This document shows, in pieces, positions 53,701 to 61,369 of a stretch of 64,000 nt of DNA. Within the stretch, counting starts at the first letter, position 1. Every line of letters begins with the position of its first letter. Position numbers and translations under genes: made by a program. The stretch is from Shinisaurus crocodilurus (taxonomy: Eukaryota; Chordata; Lepidosauria; Squamata; Shinisauridae). Below the pieces are notes generated by a model. That model worked only from the letters and a program-made list of their open reading frames with translations. It was not told where the DNA came from and did not search any database. The stretch covers positions 132,116,274 to 132,180,273 of the forward strand of contig CM037877.1 of assembly GCA_021292165.1 (NCBI GenBank), given 5' to 3'.

Positions 53701-55466
53701 TGGTACAGGTGGAACCTTGACAACAAGACATAAATATATCCACTTGGAAGACTGAATGAGGCTTATACAAAGTCCTTCTCGCCATCTGAAAGCAGCTCAA
53801 TAGCTTTATTATCAATGGGCAAAGTTAAGTGGTTTACTTTCATTTGGCTGTGGAACTCCTCTTGTTAAGAAACAAGAACACTGAAGAAGCATTAAAAAAG
53901 CAACAATCAGACATTTGATTTTACAGGTCCAACAAAACCCATGTCCCTATGCAAAAAATCCCTCCATTCCCACATGCACATCCTAAACATCAACCTCTAT
54001 GTACTCACCCTATCGTGGAGGAACACGAGAGCTTGCAGAACATCATAGATTCCAGCACATATCTCTGAAGAAGAGAGGTTCTCCAGGACCTTCTCCAGTG
54101 GTTGCACACGCTCTGTAACCAGGTGGATGCCATCTGTTTCCACAGTGCAAGAAAGGAAGCGCAGGAGGCAAGGGTGGCGTAAAGTTTTCAGGTGCTTCCA
54201 AAATGCAAGATTAAAAAAGCACTCAGTATGAGACATCACACATCCAATAGTGAAAAGGTTTAGTAGACATGCATGCTTTTCATATGGTTGCTATGTAATC
54301 TGAATATTTTGGTCGAAATTATTAATTCTAGTTTCCTTTCCCTATAGTCAAGATTTCCATCAACATATCCAGATTGCACTCTAACCTCACACAGTTCATA
54401 AAGTGATATAGAAAATCCTGACAATGTAGAGTCCTAAATACAAACAGCAGTCAAATAGGAGGAGATTGAGGTCAAAGATGGAACACTCTATATGACTGTC
54501 CAACTCTCCAGTGCTTGGGAAGGCAACTCTTTGTCATTTCTATGAAATGTCACAGATCTCTAGTTGCGAATATCCTCTTTACCAGGGCTTCTGCATGGAT
54601 CACGTATAACAGTCATAACAGTTTCAATGAAGTCTCAAAATACAGAACCTGCAGGTTTGCCAAAATATGGTAGTTTTGCCAAATTAAGTTTCTGTAAATT
54701 TTCACAAGCTTCTATTTGTTATTTCTAATTGTCAGTTATTTTCCTTCATATAAGAATGTTCAGAATTTTTCATTCAATTATATTTTATGGCAACAGAACA
54801 AGGGACACTTTTAAATTTGCTCTGATCTTGCATTTATTTCCCAAAAGTGGTTTCAGTAACTGAAAGGGCACTGATAAACTAATCTGTAGACACAGTTATT
54901 TTAGAGTTCATTTCATCTAAGAATTATAATGAACTAATTTTGAAGAGTTTATTACTGATTACTAGGATTAGACAATGCAAACTGGACTTATTGACTTCAC
55001 CTTTTTACATGTTTCCATTTACTTTTCTTACTCTGTACACCGTTGTTCAATGCTGCCAGCTCAAAAAGGTAATTCTAGTCCATATCATTTTTAAAAAAAA
55101 CAGCGCTCATGGACAGTATCCAGCAGGGCACAACCACTAATGTAAATTATTTTGCGCTATTGTAAACCACTGTAGCGCAATGCCAATAGCATTAGTTGGG
55201 GTGCCGATTTCCCGCAGAAACTGGCATGCCAGCTAACATTATTGGCATTGCTTTATTTCTAAAATAAATAATAATATAATAATGTCAAATCAATACAATA
55301 CCTTGGCAGCTTTGTTGACATTATCTTCATTCTCTCTCTTGTACACAAAGACTGAGGCAAGTTTGCCACGCTGCAGTACTGCTGGATAAATATCAACCCC
55401 AGAGGGTAATGTAAATGGAGGCTCTTCCAGTGCATCACGCTTTAAAGCGCTGTTCTCCGAGCCCAT
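29666..55466 (-). CDS. SCYL3: SCYL3 (PACE-1), SCY1-like pseudokinase, complete coding region
   Basis: SCYL3 is a pseudokinase that binds ezrin and localises to Golgi and leading-edge membranes; the family works in Golgi/ER trafficking. Coding exons from 5' to 3': 55302-55466, 54009-54194, 50064-50177, 48632-48688, 42149-42251, 39083-39194, 37853-37930, 36816-36955, 34845-35032, 34078-34249, cassette 31617-31775, 30564-31315 and 29666-29728. All phases agree, giving 762 codons plus stop, or 709 without the cassette. The human isoforms are 742 and 688 residues. The N terminus MGSENS is a myristoylation signal. The kinase-like domain has no HRD or DFG motif (THNNVCLSS and LGGME stand in their places). 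HEAT-like helices follow, then a divergent acidic region and the conserved end [15 protein letters not shown]. Confidence 0.96.
29729..30563. other. SCYL3 last intron, nothing recognised
   Basis: AT-rich intronic DNA; no repeat or gene is recognised. Confidence 0.5.
30564..31315 (-). CDS. SCYL3: SCYL3 large C-terminal exon
   Basis: A 752-nt exon with mostly low-conservation sequence. It has conserved islands: [47 protein letters not shown] and [13 protein letters not shown]. These match human SCYL3 in order. The region is rich in acidic residues, serine and proline and is probably disordered; the ezrin-binding part of human SCYL3 maps to the C-terminal half. The donor is GAG/GTGAGG. The acceptor that keeps the frame is GCGTAAG/AC. 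A better-looking TTTTCAG lies 7 bases upstream but would bring a shift of frame. Confidence 0.93.
31617..31775 (-). CDS. SCYL3: SCYL3 cassette exon (53 codons)
   Basis: A symmetric phase 1 to phase 1 exon between ATCCTTGTAG and AAAG/GTAACC. It encodes [20 protein letters not shown] and later [19 protein letters not shown]. The long human isoform has a 54-residue insert at the same place, starting DSPMCVVCS and containing FPKCFFSGS, so this is the orthologous alternative exon. It can be skipped without a frame change. Its function is unknown. Confidence 0.82.
31776..32984. other. SCYL3 intron with AC/AG microsatellite
   Basis: It contains an AC then AG microsatellite (32706-32743). A - strand frame at 32276-32557 is unusually rich in cysteine but has no splice signals I can support. 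The rest is unassigned. Confidence 0.45.
32706..32743. repeat. AC/AG microsatellite
   Basis: About 10 AC units then 9 AG units within a SCYL3 intron. Confidence 0.95.
32985..33738 (+). mobile_element. CR1 LINE, internally deleted copy
   Basis: The left part encodes the CR1 linker region ([20 protein letters not shown] then [10 protein letters not shown]). It jumps near 33185 to the reverse transcriptase C-terminal part ([20 protein letters not shown]). The 3' end is TTCTATGATTCTATGA. About 1 kb of reverse transcriptase is missing, so this is a deletion derivative. Confidence 0.85.
33739..34077. other. SCYL3 intron, nothing recognised
   Basis: Short stretch between a CR1 tail and an exon; no feature is supported. 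Confidence 0.5.
34078..34249 (-). CDS. SCYL3: SCYL3 exon ([14 protein letters not shown])
   Basis: A phase 0 to phase 1 exon after TTATTCTAG. It encodes [20 protein letters not shown] and continues [17 protein letters not shown], the last HEAT-like helices. It ends SPE plus one base at GTAAGT, which can join either the cassette or the large exon. Confidence 0.95.
34845..35032 (-). CDS. SCYL3: SCYL3 exon ([16 protein letters not shown])
   Basis: A phase 1 to phase 0 exon, the most conserved block of the gene: [20 protein letters not shown], then [13 protein letters not shown]. It is flanked by TTTCATCCCAG and CCACAG/GTAAAT. Confidence 0.96.
35141..35305 (+). mobile_element. 5S rRNA-derived SINE, second copy
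   Basis: Same design as at 8847: GGAAAGCTAAGCAGGGTCAA, TACTTGGATGGGAGACC, then the CR1-like TTGAGCAGGGGGTTGGACTC tail. It differs from the first copy by scattered substitutions. Confidence 0.8.
35987..36421. mobile_element. Very GC-rich palindromic TIR element
   Basis: Ends GGGCCGGTTCACACGACACG and CAGTGTGAACCGGCCC are inverted. ATT flanks both sides (35984-35986 and 36422-36424). An internal hairpin joins GAACCGCGGGG to CCCCGCGGTTC. The GC content is far above the surroundings. Related by ends and target duplication to 3476-4619 and 16991-17307. No transposase. Confidence 0.7.
36425..36815. other. SCYL3 intron, nothing recognised
   Basis: Intronic DNA between the GC-rich element and an exon; no feature is supported. 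Confidence 0.45.
36816..36955 (-). CDS. SCYL3: SCYL3 exon ([15 protein letters not shown])
   Basis: A phase 2 to phase 1 exon. It encodes [20 protein letters not shown] and then [19 protein letters not shown], ending LLGPRK. It is nearly identical to human SCYL3. Acceptor CCAACACAG, donor AAAG/GTAAAC. Confidence 0.96.
36956..37852. other. SCYL3 intron, nothing certain
   Basis: No gene. A short CAGGGGTGGGCAATACAC at 37692 may be a hAT terminus scrap, and CCATTGATTTCAATGGGTCT nearby resembles the GCAATCCTAT MITE core. Confidence 0.4.
37853..37930 (-). CDS. SCYL3: SCYL3 short exon ([13 protein letters not shown])
   Basis: A 78-nt exon after AAACAATTTCAG. It reads [20 protein letters not shown] and KTEFF, leaving in phase 2 at CAA/GTAAGT. 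The human parallel is NDFLEVVNFLKSLTLKSEEE. Confidence 0.96.
37931..39082. other. SCYL3 intron, nothing certain
   Basis: A 123-codon - strand frame at 38450-38818 contains several cysteines but no motif or splice context I can support. No repeat is named. Confidence 0.4.
39083..39194 (-). CDS. SCYL3: SCYL3 exon ([16 protein letters not shown])
   Basis: The first of two AGs in GTTTCAGTTTCAG keeps the frame with the previous exon (NEE-VSEDV). It encodes [20 protein letters not shown] and ends LLSHEFF in phase 2 at CAG/GTGAGC. Confidence 0.94.
39532..39622. mobile_element. GCAATCCTAT foldback MITE
   Basis: GCTGCTATCCTATACACACT at the left and ATGTATAGGATTGCACTG at the right are inverted, with the core GGAGTAAGCCCCACTGAACT. 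Same family as 5221 and 55864. Confidence 0.65.
40101..40187. mobile_element. Short hAT-like foldback MITE
   Basis: CAGTGTTCTCCAACCTTGGA and AAGGTTGGAGAACATTG are inverted, with a core of TTTTTGGCC. Flanks AGATTAAG and AGATAATG are a decayed 8-bp duplication. A relative of 17659-17779 without the centre. Confidence 0.7.
40246..40891 (+). mobile_element. L2 LINE 3' part with target duplication
   Basis: It encodes the C-terminal part of an L2 reverse transcriptase: [45 protein letters not shown]. It ends in AATAAATATAAGAAATAAAT. ATAACAG flanks it (40239-40245 and 40892-40898). The frame is open for 160 codons, so the copy is relatively young, but it is 5' truncated. Confidence 0.85.
41411..41572 (+). 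mobile_element. 5S rRNA-derived SINE, third copy
   Basis: Contains GGGAAGCTAAGCAGGGTCAG, CCTGGTTATTACTTGGGAGA (a 5-base deletion in the 5S part) and the CR1-like tail. The end is ATGATCCCATGATCCCA instead of TTCTATGA repeats. Confidence 0.75.
41700..42115. mobile_element. Old LINE-derived fragment (low confidence)
   Basis: Sequence such as GCTGGATCAGACTAAAGG and TCCATGAATATGTCTAATCC has the look of old CR1/L3-type 3' regions common in sauropsids. No frame is open. Confidence 0.35.
42149..42251 (-). CDS. SCYL3: SCYL3 exon ([17 protein letters not shown])
   Basis: Phase 0 to phase 1. The acceptor CTCTAG (not the later TGCAG) gives [20 protein letters not shown], matching human SPEFTTLPECHGHARDAFSF. 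This is the kinase-like region that corresponds to the APE/helix F area. Donor GAGG/GTAAGA. Confidence 0.94.
42325..42990 (-). mobile_element. L2-like LINE fragment
   Basis: On the - strand, [20 protein letters not shown] and [20 protein letters not shown] parallel the L2 C-terminal domain at 40246. The 3' end with a ATACCCCGCC-type tail lies near 42345. Confidence 0.6.
43075..44077 (+). mobile_element. CR1 LINE, older copy, split by a MITE
   Basis: Reverse transcriptase pieces [38 protein letters not shown] and [11 protein letters not shown] are present over broken frames. A GCAATCCTAT-type MITE sits at 43652-43749, after which CR1 continues ([20 protein letters not shown]). It ends near 44077 without the usual tail. 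Confidence 0.8.
43652..43749. mobile_element. Foldback MITE inside CR1
   Basis: AGGGCACAATCCTATCCATG with AAAAAGTCCTACAATTCCCA at left, inverted as TGTAGGACTTTTTTCTGTCT on the right. Related to 51120-51252. Confidence 0.6.
44270..45436 (+). mobile_element. CR1 LINE, 3' 1.2 kb
   Basis: It encodes CR1 reverse transcriptase from [20 protein letters not shown] through [20 protein letters not shown] and [12 protein letters not shown] frame change occurs near 44820. The tail ends TTCTATGATTCTATGA at 45436. The catalytic FADD motif is intact but the copy is 5' truncated. Confidence 0.9.
45850..47575 (+). mobile_element. Old, decayed L2 LINE
   Basis: Only short islands are recognisable: a degraded GGTGCTGGGAGACTG-like block near 46165, [20 protein letters not shown] at 46635-46690, and [18 protein letters not shown] sequence near 47300. 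It ends near GGATATGCATTTATTAAATA. A MITE (46976-47280) is inserted. Confidence 0.5.
46976..47280. mobile_element. MITE-like repeat with GTATCCA ends, second copy
   Basis: GGTAGTATCCAACGCTGCTC and CGGCAATACTGGATATGACC are inverted ends. The inside has GGGGCAGGTCAGCGG blocks. Related to 28391-28625. Confidence 0.5.
47576..48631. other. SCYL3 intron, L2-like tail and unassigned DNA
   Basis: 48100-48180 resembles an L2 tail (AAGGCAGGATATACATTTTA). 47640-47990 is C/G-rich and of unknown origin. No gene. Confidence 0.4.
48632..48688 (-). CDS. SCYL3: SCYL3 short exon ([16 protein letters not shown])
   Basis: A 57-nt phase 0 exon after TTCTTTGTAG. It encodes [19 protein letters not shown], like human FLRSIQSIRDPASIPPEEM. 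Donor CTG/GTAGGC. Confidence 0.93.
48689..50063. other. SCYL3 intron, CT microsatellite, otherwise nothing
   Basis: A CT repeat at 49307-49330 and a short C run near 49507 are present. CCTTAAAGTATCCTTAAA-type short tandem repeat near 48980. No gene or named element. Confidence 0.45.
49307..49330. repeat. CT microsatellite
   Basis: Twelve CT units within a SCYL3 intron. Confidence 0.95.
50064..50177 (-). CDS. SCYL3: SCYL3 exon with degenerate catalytic loop
   Basis: Thirty-eight codons, phase 0, after AATATATTTCAG. It reads [20 protein letters not shown] and then [18 protein letters not shown]. The catalytic-loop aspartate and the DFG motif of active kinases are absent here, as in human SCYL3, supporting pseudokinase status. 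Confidence 0.96.
50585..50755. mobile_element. Tc1/mariner-like MITE (TTTTTCC ends)
   Basis: CAGTATTTTTCCATGTATAA and its inverted partner TTATACACGGAAAAATAC border about 165 bp. GTCTTATAC(A) words recur four times inside. TA lies next to the left end. Confidence 0.55.
51120..51252. mobile_element. Foldback MITE
   Basis: GGGCGCAATCCTATGCATGT and ACATGCATAGGATTGCACCC are inverted; the inner arms AGTCCTACAATTCCCAGCAT pair with ATGCTGGGAATTGTAGGTCT. Confidence 0.75.
51665..52445. other. GC-rich cargo block inside the hAT-like element
   Basis: CpG-rich sequence with trinucleotide GGC/GCA repeats. A unit containing GACGCTGGCCGCGGCGCTGC occurs near 51725, 52320 and 52400 with small changes, always followed by GGGCGGCTCG-like sequence in two of them. 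Frames stay open on both strands, e.g. [20 protein letters not shown] on the + strand. I cannot link it to a known gene. It resembles a first exon/promoter region captured from elsewhere, but this is inference. Confidence 0.45.
53023..53067. repeat. Perfect palindrome centred on GGACCCGGGTCC
   Basis: ATCAAGTAAAAAAA on the left pairs with TTTTTTTACTTGAT on the right around GGACCCGGGTCC; the T run is slightly longer than the A run. It lies inside the hAT-like element and may be a foldback junction. Confidence 0.75.
54009..54194 (-). CDS. SCYL3: SCYL3 second coding exon
   Basis: Sixty-two codons, phase 0, acceptor CATTTTGGAAG and donor AGG/GTGAGT. It encodes [20 protein letters not shown] and continues [19 protein letters not shown], ending LVFLHDR. 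This is the kinase N lobe and hinge. Confidence 0.96.
54195..55301. other. SCYL3 first coding intron, nothing recognised
   Basis: AT-rich intron with no recognised repeat. Confidence 0.5.
55302..55466 (-). CDS. SCYL3: SCYL3 first coding exon and start codon
   Basis: Fifty-five codons from ATG at 55466 to AAG/GTATTG. It starts [20 protein letters not shown] and ends [12 protein letters not shown], aligned to human SCYL3 from residue 1. Gly2 followed by Ser6 fits N-myristoylation, which is known for human PACE-1. The start is supported by the alignment; the splice acceptor of the 5'UTR just upstream is not certain. Confidence 0.97.
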
Positions 55467-55620
55467 TACCTTGTAAACTCAAGCTGTTTTGCAGGGGCTT
55501 TTTCTAGTATCAAAGAAGCTTTAAAGAGAAGTGATTCCAGACAAATTAGTCACCCCAAAATTTAATGTAAGATTTCTTACAGAATTCTCTGTACAGGCTA
55601 AAAAAAACCCTAATATGTAT

Positions 55621-55812
55621 TGGGTTGGATCCAGGATCTGCCTTAAGTGAGAGGCAGGGCTCTGCTCGTGAAAGATTTCTCTGCCCACACACACCACAGT
55701 TCACCCCATTCGGCAGGGCCTCTGTGTAGCATTTTGAGGGGGCTGAAGGGGCTGCCATGGGAAGCAGAGGGCAGGGAAGTCCACTTCCATCAAGACAGTT
55801 GATCCAGAGTAA
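55621..55812. mobile_element. MITE-like repeat with GGATCCAG ends, second copy
   Basis: TGGGTTGGATCCAGGATCTG at the left, GTTGATCCAGAGT at the right, with inner CACAGTTCACCCCATTCGGC. Same family as 26476-26690. Confidence 0.5.
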
Positions 55813-55863
55813 ATCTGATCAACCTATTATATTGGTTTTTCTGTTGATAGAATTGAGATTAAA

Positions 55864-55951
55864 GCTGCAATCCTAAACAGATTTACTCATAAGTAAGCCC
55901 CATTAGACACAGTGGGACTTACATCCAACTAAACATGTATAGGATTGCAGT
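55864..55951. mobile_element. GCAATCCTAT foldback MITE
   Basis: GCTGCAATCCTAAACAGATT and CATGTATAGGATTGCAGTG are inverted; core AAGTAAGCCCCATTAGACAC. Confidence 0.65.
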
Positions 55952-57200
55952 GATTGAAATTAGGGTCAAAGTGTTCACATTCTAATCAGTACCGTCATCA
56001 TATCAATTCCAAGGTTCCAAATACATCATGTACTTTAACAGTTGTGTGTGTCATCCGCACTACCGGTATCTGTCAGTGCTGAACCATTAAAGCAGAAGCA
56101 CTGAAATAGCACCAGAATCTGCCTTCTCACCAATTCTGGAAGCAGAAAACTAGCTGTTCATACTCCTCGTGCAGCCCATACTGCCAAAAGTGTAGGACTA
56201 GTGTAGTTTGGACTTCTCCATGTACACCCCAGCTGTGGGGTTTGGAAGTGAATCCAAAGAACTGAATTCTTTCAAAAATATATGCAAAAAGAGAGGGGAA
56301 AGGGCTAGAAGTGGATTAATAAGGAAACCTTTAGCCAAATTGTATTTTTCATACAAACTGTATTACTGTTAAGGCATAAAGAGCTCATTGGAGTTTGTTT
56401 TTGAAACAATCCATGTAATCACCTGTGGATTTGCCCCTTGAGCCTAATGCTGAAAACTAACTATCCCTATAGGCTACCCAAGTTTGTTTTTTCTCGACTC
56501 AGAAGAATACAGAAACAGCACACATACAATGACAACACTTGCCTTCAGAACACTTCTGTGTGCTTCAGAAGTTAAGCTGTCTTTCTTTCTTTCTTTCCCT
56601 CCTGTCTGCTTGAAAGTCTTGTTGAAATCAGTGATCATACCAGATAGCCCCCCTTGTAGCTGCTTACTGCTTGTGTACTATATTTAGGAGTCAGTGCTTC
56701 AGATGCGGAACACAATTATATTTTCAGGTTTCTCCTCTGTAGTCTTAAGCCATTAAAGATGATAATTTTAAGATTCCAGCAAATAACTCTGCTACCCAGA
56801 GAAAACCTCCTGTGGACAAATAAAGTCAATGAGATATTTGTTATGATAGAACTGTATCATATTCAGAAATAAGGTGAGTAATATTTTCCTCTGTATTATT
56901 TAAGCAAAGTTTTCTGGACACCCAGAATGTAGTGCCAGTAAATCTGTGCTGCTTTAAATCTGATCCAACTAAAAGATCTGCTGCTCATGATGCACCATGA
57001 AGACTTTGCTTGAAGGGAGCCTGGCAAAACCCACCCTCTCTCTTATTCCTAATTGTGCTGGAGTCACCTAACCTACCCAACAAAAAGTCAGCCCAGTTTG
57101 ACAGCCCCTGACTCTCAATCTTTCACTCTGTTCCCTGGCCCAGGCATGCCACTGGGGGAAGTCCTGGGTTTACATGCACGCACACACATATACACAAACA
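55952..57200. other. SCYL3 5'UTR intron, nothing recognised
   Basis: Intronic DNA with a TTTC repeat near 56578-56596. No gene is seen. Confidence 0.45.
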
Positions 57201-57204
57201 ACAC

Positions 57205-57565
57205 AGTCTTGGGCACCTTAAAAACTGACAGATCTATTGTGGCATAAGTTTTTGTAGACCAGACCCCACTCCATCAGATCCAGGAAGGGTTATCTTCAAT
57301 TAGCAACAGACAGACATGCACATATAGTACAGAGAAGGCCATGAAATGCAAGAGACAACACTAGCCTTTTATGTCACAGACCTACTCTTATTGCATGGTC
57401 TTTTTCATCCCGCCCCGATCCCACACCTGTCAATTGAGGGTAGCACCTGCATGTGATTGGGCTCTATTTCACAAACGCTTCTGCCACAATAAATCCATTA
57501 AAATCTAAGGTGTCACGGGGCTCTTGGTTGTTTTGCTGCGACAGACCAACACCTTTCTGGAATGA
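57205..57565. mobile_element. DNA-transposon-like repeat (low confidence)
   Basis: TTAAAAACTGACAGATCTAT with GACCAGACCCCACTCCATCA on the left, and GGTTGTTTTGCTGCGACAGA followed by CCAACAC on the right, are words common to a repeat widespread in reptiles. A further fragment is at 59745-59800. Family is not known to me. Confidence 0.35.
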
Positions 57566-57896
57566 GTGTGTGTGTGTGTAAGTGTGACCACAGAACAGGG
57601 CACGAATAGGGGTTTAACCTTTGCTTTCTTTCAACCACCAAACGTCTTTTGTTTTTTGTTTGGTGTATCCTTAAAAAGGTCCCCCTCAATAATATCAGGC
57701 AGGGTAATTAACTTCTGCGTAATCAAATACCCAGTGGCCGGAGGCATCCCCAAGAGATACCGACCCTAAATTCAATGCCTTTCTGCTAGAGTCGAGCTGA
57801 CCTGAACAATCATCACAGAGTGAAGGGGAGAGAACACCAGCCCTTGCCTCGGCCAGGAGGGGCGCCCCGTGTCCCCCCTCCCTCTCACTAGCTCAC

Positions 57897-58095
57897 CTGC
57901 TGCCCCGCGGAGGGGGAGGGGAGGAGCCGAGCTGCCCTCAACTCTCCGCTCTTCGCTTCCTCAACAGACACTTCCACAACAAGGCGAGGGGAGGCCAACT
58001 TCCGGCTCAAACATACCATAGAATCTCGCCGGAGAACCGACACCCACAAGCACTTCCGCTGTTTCTTGCGGCAGCAGTAGCATTTGCCGCCATAT
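57897..58095 (-). other. SCYL3: SCYL3 non-coding first exon (predicted)
   Basis: A strong donor on the SCYL3 strand (GCAGCAG/GTGAGC, exon end 57897) lies at the edge of a GC-rich block about 2.4 kb upstream of the ATG. Human SCYL3 also starts with a non-coding exon. The upstream limit is set by the promoter motifs and is approximate. Confidence 0.55.
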
Positions 58096-58097
58096 TG
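57998..58097 (-). promoter_or_regulatory. SCYL3 promoter with ETS and YY1 motifs
   Basis: On the SCYL3 strand the block holds GCCGGAAGT (57998-58006), AGCGGAAGTG (58051-58060) and CAATATGGCGGC (58086-58097). The first two fit ETS/GABPA sites and the last fits YY1. There is no TATA box. This is the usual design of a housekeeping promoter, and YY1 sites often sit at the start point. The function is inferred from motifs only. Confidence 0.5.
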
Positions 58098-58299
58098 ATT
58101 GAGGGCATTCGAGGCTGGCAAGCCGTGCTTTGTAGACTGGAGGAAATCTCGATAGAATTTCCCCCAAGAAAGCGACATTTTTCAAGGCGGGGGGAGAAGA
58201 GGGAATCAGTAGCAACCTACCTAGGAAGGGCCTTCCCGCGACTGATGATGGGTGGCATATTGCAAATTTATCCTGTGTAAATTTGTCTAATGAATCCAT

Positions 58300-59940
58300 C
58301 TAAGTCAGTTGGCATCGCCCTATTTTGTGGCAGCCTGTTCCGTCCATTAATTACACGTTGAGTGAAGCAGCAGCCTGCCCTTAATATAGTGCCCCCACGT
58401 TCCACGCCCACCCCAGTTTCATAGGGTGACTCTCAGAGTGGGAGATAAACTTCTATCTACACCATCAAAAATTTTATAAACCTCAATCATAGTTCCCCTC
58501 AAACTCCCAACACTTCAGCCTTTCTTTCCCCCAACCTCCTGATCATTTTCTGCACTTATTTCACCTTTGTAAAGTTAAAATTGACTCAACTTACATGGCG
58601 CTTTAGCAAAGTACATAGGAATCTAAATGTTTCATACTATGACTAGGAGGCCATTATTATATTGGTCATTTGATTTTCAAATCTTTTCCTAATAATCCCC
58701 AGCATACAACTCACTGCTGCAGCACAGTGAGTTCAATCCAGACTTAATCATACTTAGACCCATTAAAATCAATGGGATTTAAGTTAAGCATGACATAAAT
58801 CCCATTTATTTCAGTGGGTCTACTCGAAGTATGACTACGTCTGGACCTAAGCAAATGATGTTTTCATTGAAGCACCTACCACAATTCTATGATCTTTCCT
58901 AGTTAGTCACTGCCTGTTCAGACCCCATCAGCAGTTATACTTTTTTTGCCTATATGCATCTTTTAAAACTTACATTGAACCTTGTTTGCCATTTTGTTGC
59001 CTATTTCACTCAATTTAGAGAGATCCTTTTGGAGCTTTCCACAATCTGGGTTTCCACCATCCTGGAAAATTGGTGTCATCTTCAACTTGGCCACTCAGCT
59101 GTTCATTTCAGAGCATGTGTGAACAAATTAAATAGCACCAATCCAAGTACAAATCTTTTGGAGAGCCCACAATGGAGACTCCATTGTGAGAACTGCCAGT
59201 TTACTCCTACCCTCTGTTTCCTGTTGGTGATCCATCAACACTGCCAGCACATCCACACCTTGAAACCACTCAACTCTAACCTGTTGCCAGTATGGAACAG
59301 GCAGCATTTCTGAAAATGCTACCTTGGAGGTCCTGAACTTCAACATAGTACCTAGCCAGCTAAATTTTGTTCCTGGATTTCCCATTGTCTTTGCACCAAC
59401 AACTCCTCCCCACAGTATCTACCAGCCCATCTACATGATGTGTGATGTCCGCAAACTTCATACCAAGTAAGTAATCATACAGTTAATGTGTCCATCACAA
59501 ACTCATCTCTCTATACTCCTAATTTTTAGATATCTAAGAATTAAGAATATAGAGATGAGATCCCCTCTCCCCAAAGATTCATCCCTAGTGTATGAAGCTT
59601 TAAGTTCATCACCCAAGGCATTGGTCCTTTTAAAATAATTGTTTCCCTCTTCCTCAGAATTATGTCCTCCTCCTCCTTTCAAAGACCTTTATTTTCCACC
59701 ATCTGTCTACATAGGAGTTTCAAAGTGTTTTCTGCATGTGGCCCCTTAAAGCCTAGCAGATTTATTGTGATATACATTTTCATAAGCCAGTGACCATTTT
59801 ATTAGCTGCAAATCACCTAATTGGATCAGTATATACATCAGTATATACATGGTGAGTACAGAAAGAGGAGAGAATTAAAAAATGGTTTTTAATAAGGCAA
59901 GGCTAAAAAAATGCAAAAGTAATAGGGGTGCCACCATACA
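58300..59940. other. Intergenic, old repeat remnants
   Basis: Upstream of the SCYL3 promoter. 58300-58620 resembles old LINE 3' sequence; 58730-58850 has MITE-like palindromic AATGGGATTT words. No gene. Confidence 0.35.
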
Positions 59941-59949
59941 GTGTAGAGC

Positions 59950-61196
59950 AGAAATGTCAAGAACAAATCCTGTCAGACTAATCTGATCTCATTTTTTGAT
60001 CGGGTAACCTCCCTTGTGGACTGTGGGAATGCTGTGGACATTATATACCTGGACTTCAGCAAAGCTTTCGACAAAGTGCCTCATGATATCCTGATTAGTA
60101 AGCTAGCTAAGAGTGGGCTAGATGGAACAACTATCAGGTGGATCCACAATTGGCTAAAGAATCGGACTCAAAGAGTGCTTATCAATGGTTCCTTCTCAAA
60201 CTGGGGAGGGGTAACAAGCGGGGTACCACAGGGCTCGGTCCTGGGCCCGGTGCTCTTCAACATATTTATTAATGACTTGGATGAGGAGGTACAGGGAATG
60301 CTTATCAAATTTGCAGATGACACAAAGTTGGGTGGAACAGCTAATACTCTGGAAGACAGAAACAAAATTCAAAGTGACCTCGATAGGCTGGAGCGCTGGG
60401 CCGAAAACAACAGAATGAAATTTAATAGGGATAAATGCCAAGTGCTGCACCTAGGGAGAGGAAACCAAATGCAGAGTTACAGAATGGGGGACACTTGGCT
60501 CAACAATACTACAAGTGAGAAGGATCTTGGAATTGTGGTAGATCACAAACTGAATATGAGCCAGCAATGCGATGTGGCTGCAAAGAAGGCAAATGCTAAT
60601 TTTGGGCTGTATTAATAGAAGTATAGCTTCCAAATCGCGGGAAGTGATAATTCCCCTTTACTCGGCACTGGTTAGGCCTCATCTTGAGTACTGCGTCCAG
60701 TTCTGGGCACCTCACTTTAAGAAGGACATAGACAAACTGGAGAGGGTTCAGAGGAGGGCAACAAGGATGATAAAGGGACTGGAAACAAGGCCCTATGAGG
60801 AGAGACTGAAAGAACTGGACATGTTTAGCCTTCAGAAGAGGAGACTGAGGGGAGATATGATCGCACTCTTCCAGTATTTGAAGGGATGTCACACAGAGGA
60901 GGGCAAAGATCTCTTCTCGTTCATCCCAGTTTGCAGGACACGGAATAATGGGCTCAAGTTACAGGAACCTAGATTCCACCTAAACATCAGGAAAAATTTC
61001 CTGACTGTCAGAGCAATAAGACAATGGAATCAACTACCTAGGGAGGTTGTGGGCTCTCCCACTCTGGAGGCATTCAAGGTGCAGCTGGACAGACATCTGT
61101 CAGAGATGCTTTGACCTAGATTCCTGCATTGAGCAGGGGGTTGGACTCGATGGCCTTGTAGGCCCCTTCCAACTCTACTTTTCTATGATTCTATGA
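59950..61196 (+). mobile_element. CR1 LINE, 3' 1.25 kb
   Basis: The best CR1 copy in the window: [52 protein letters not shown] with intact FADD, then after one frame change near 60590 [20 protein letters not shown] and the C-terminal end. The tail is TTCTATGATTCTATGA. It is 5' truncated, so not autonomous, but only slightly decayed. Confidence 0.92.
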
Positions 61197-61369
61197 ATAC
61201 ATAATTCAGTCAAATAAAACCCAACCTAATGGCCAAAGTGATGATTAAGTAAAGCAAAATCAATAGCATAAACAATCATCCAAAGACAAACAATTCATTT
61301 ATGTAGTGACCTAAAACCACTCCCAAGATAGTTTGATCAAATTCCAGAATCAAATTTCAACTCTTTTGA

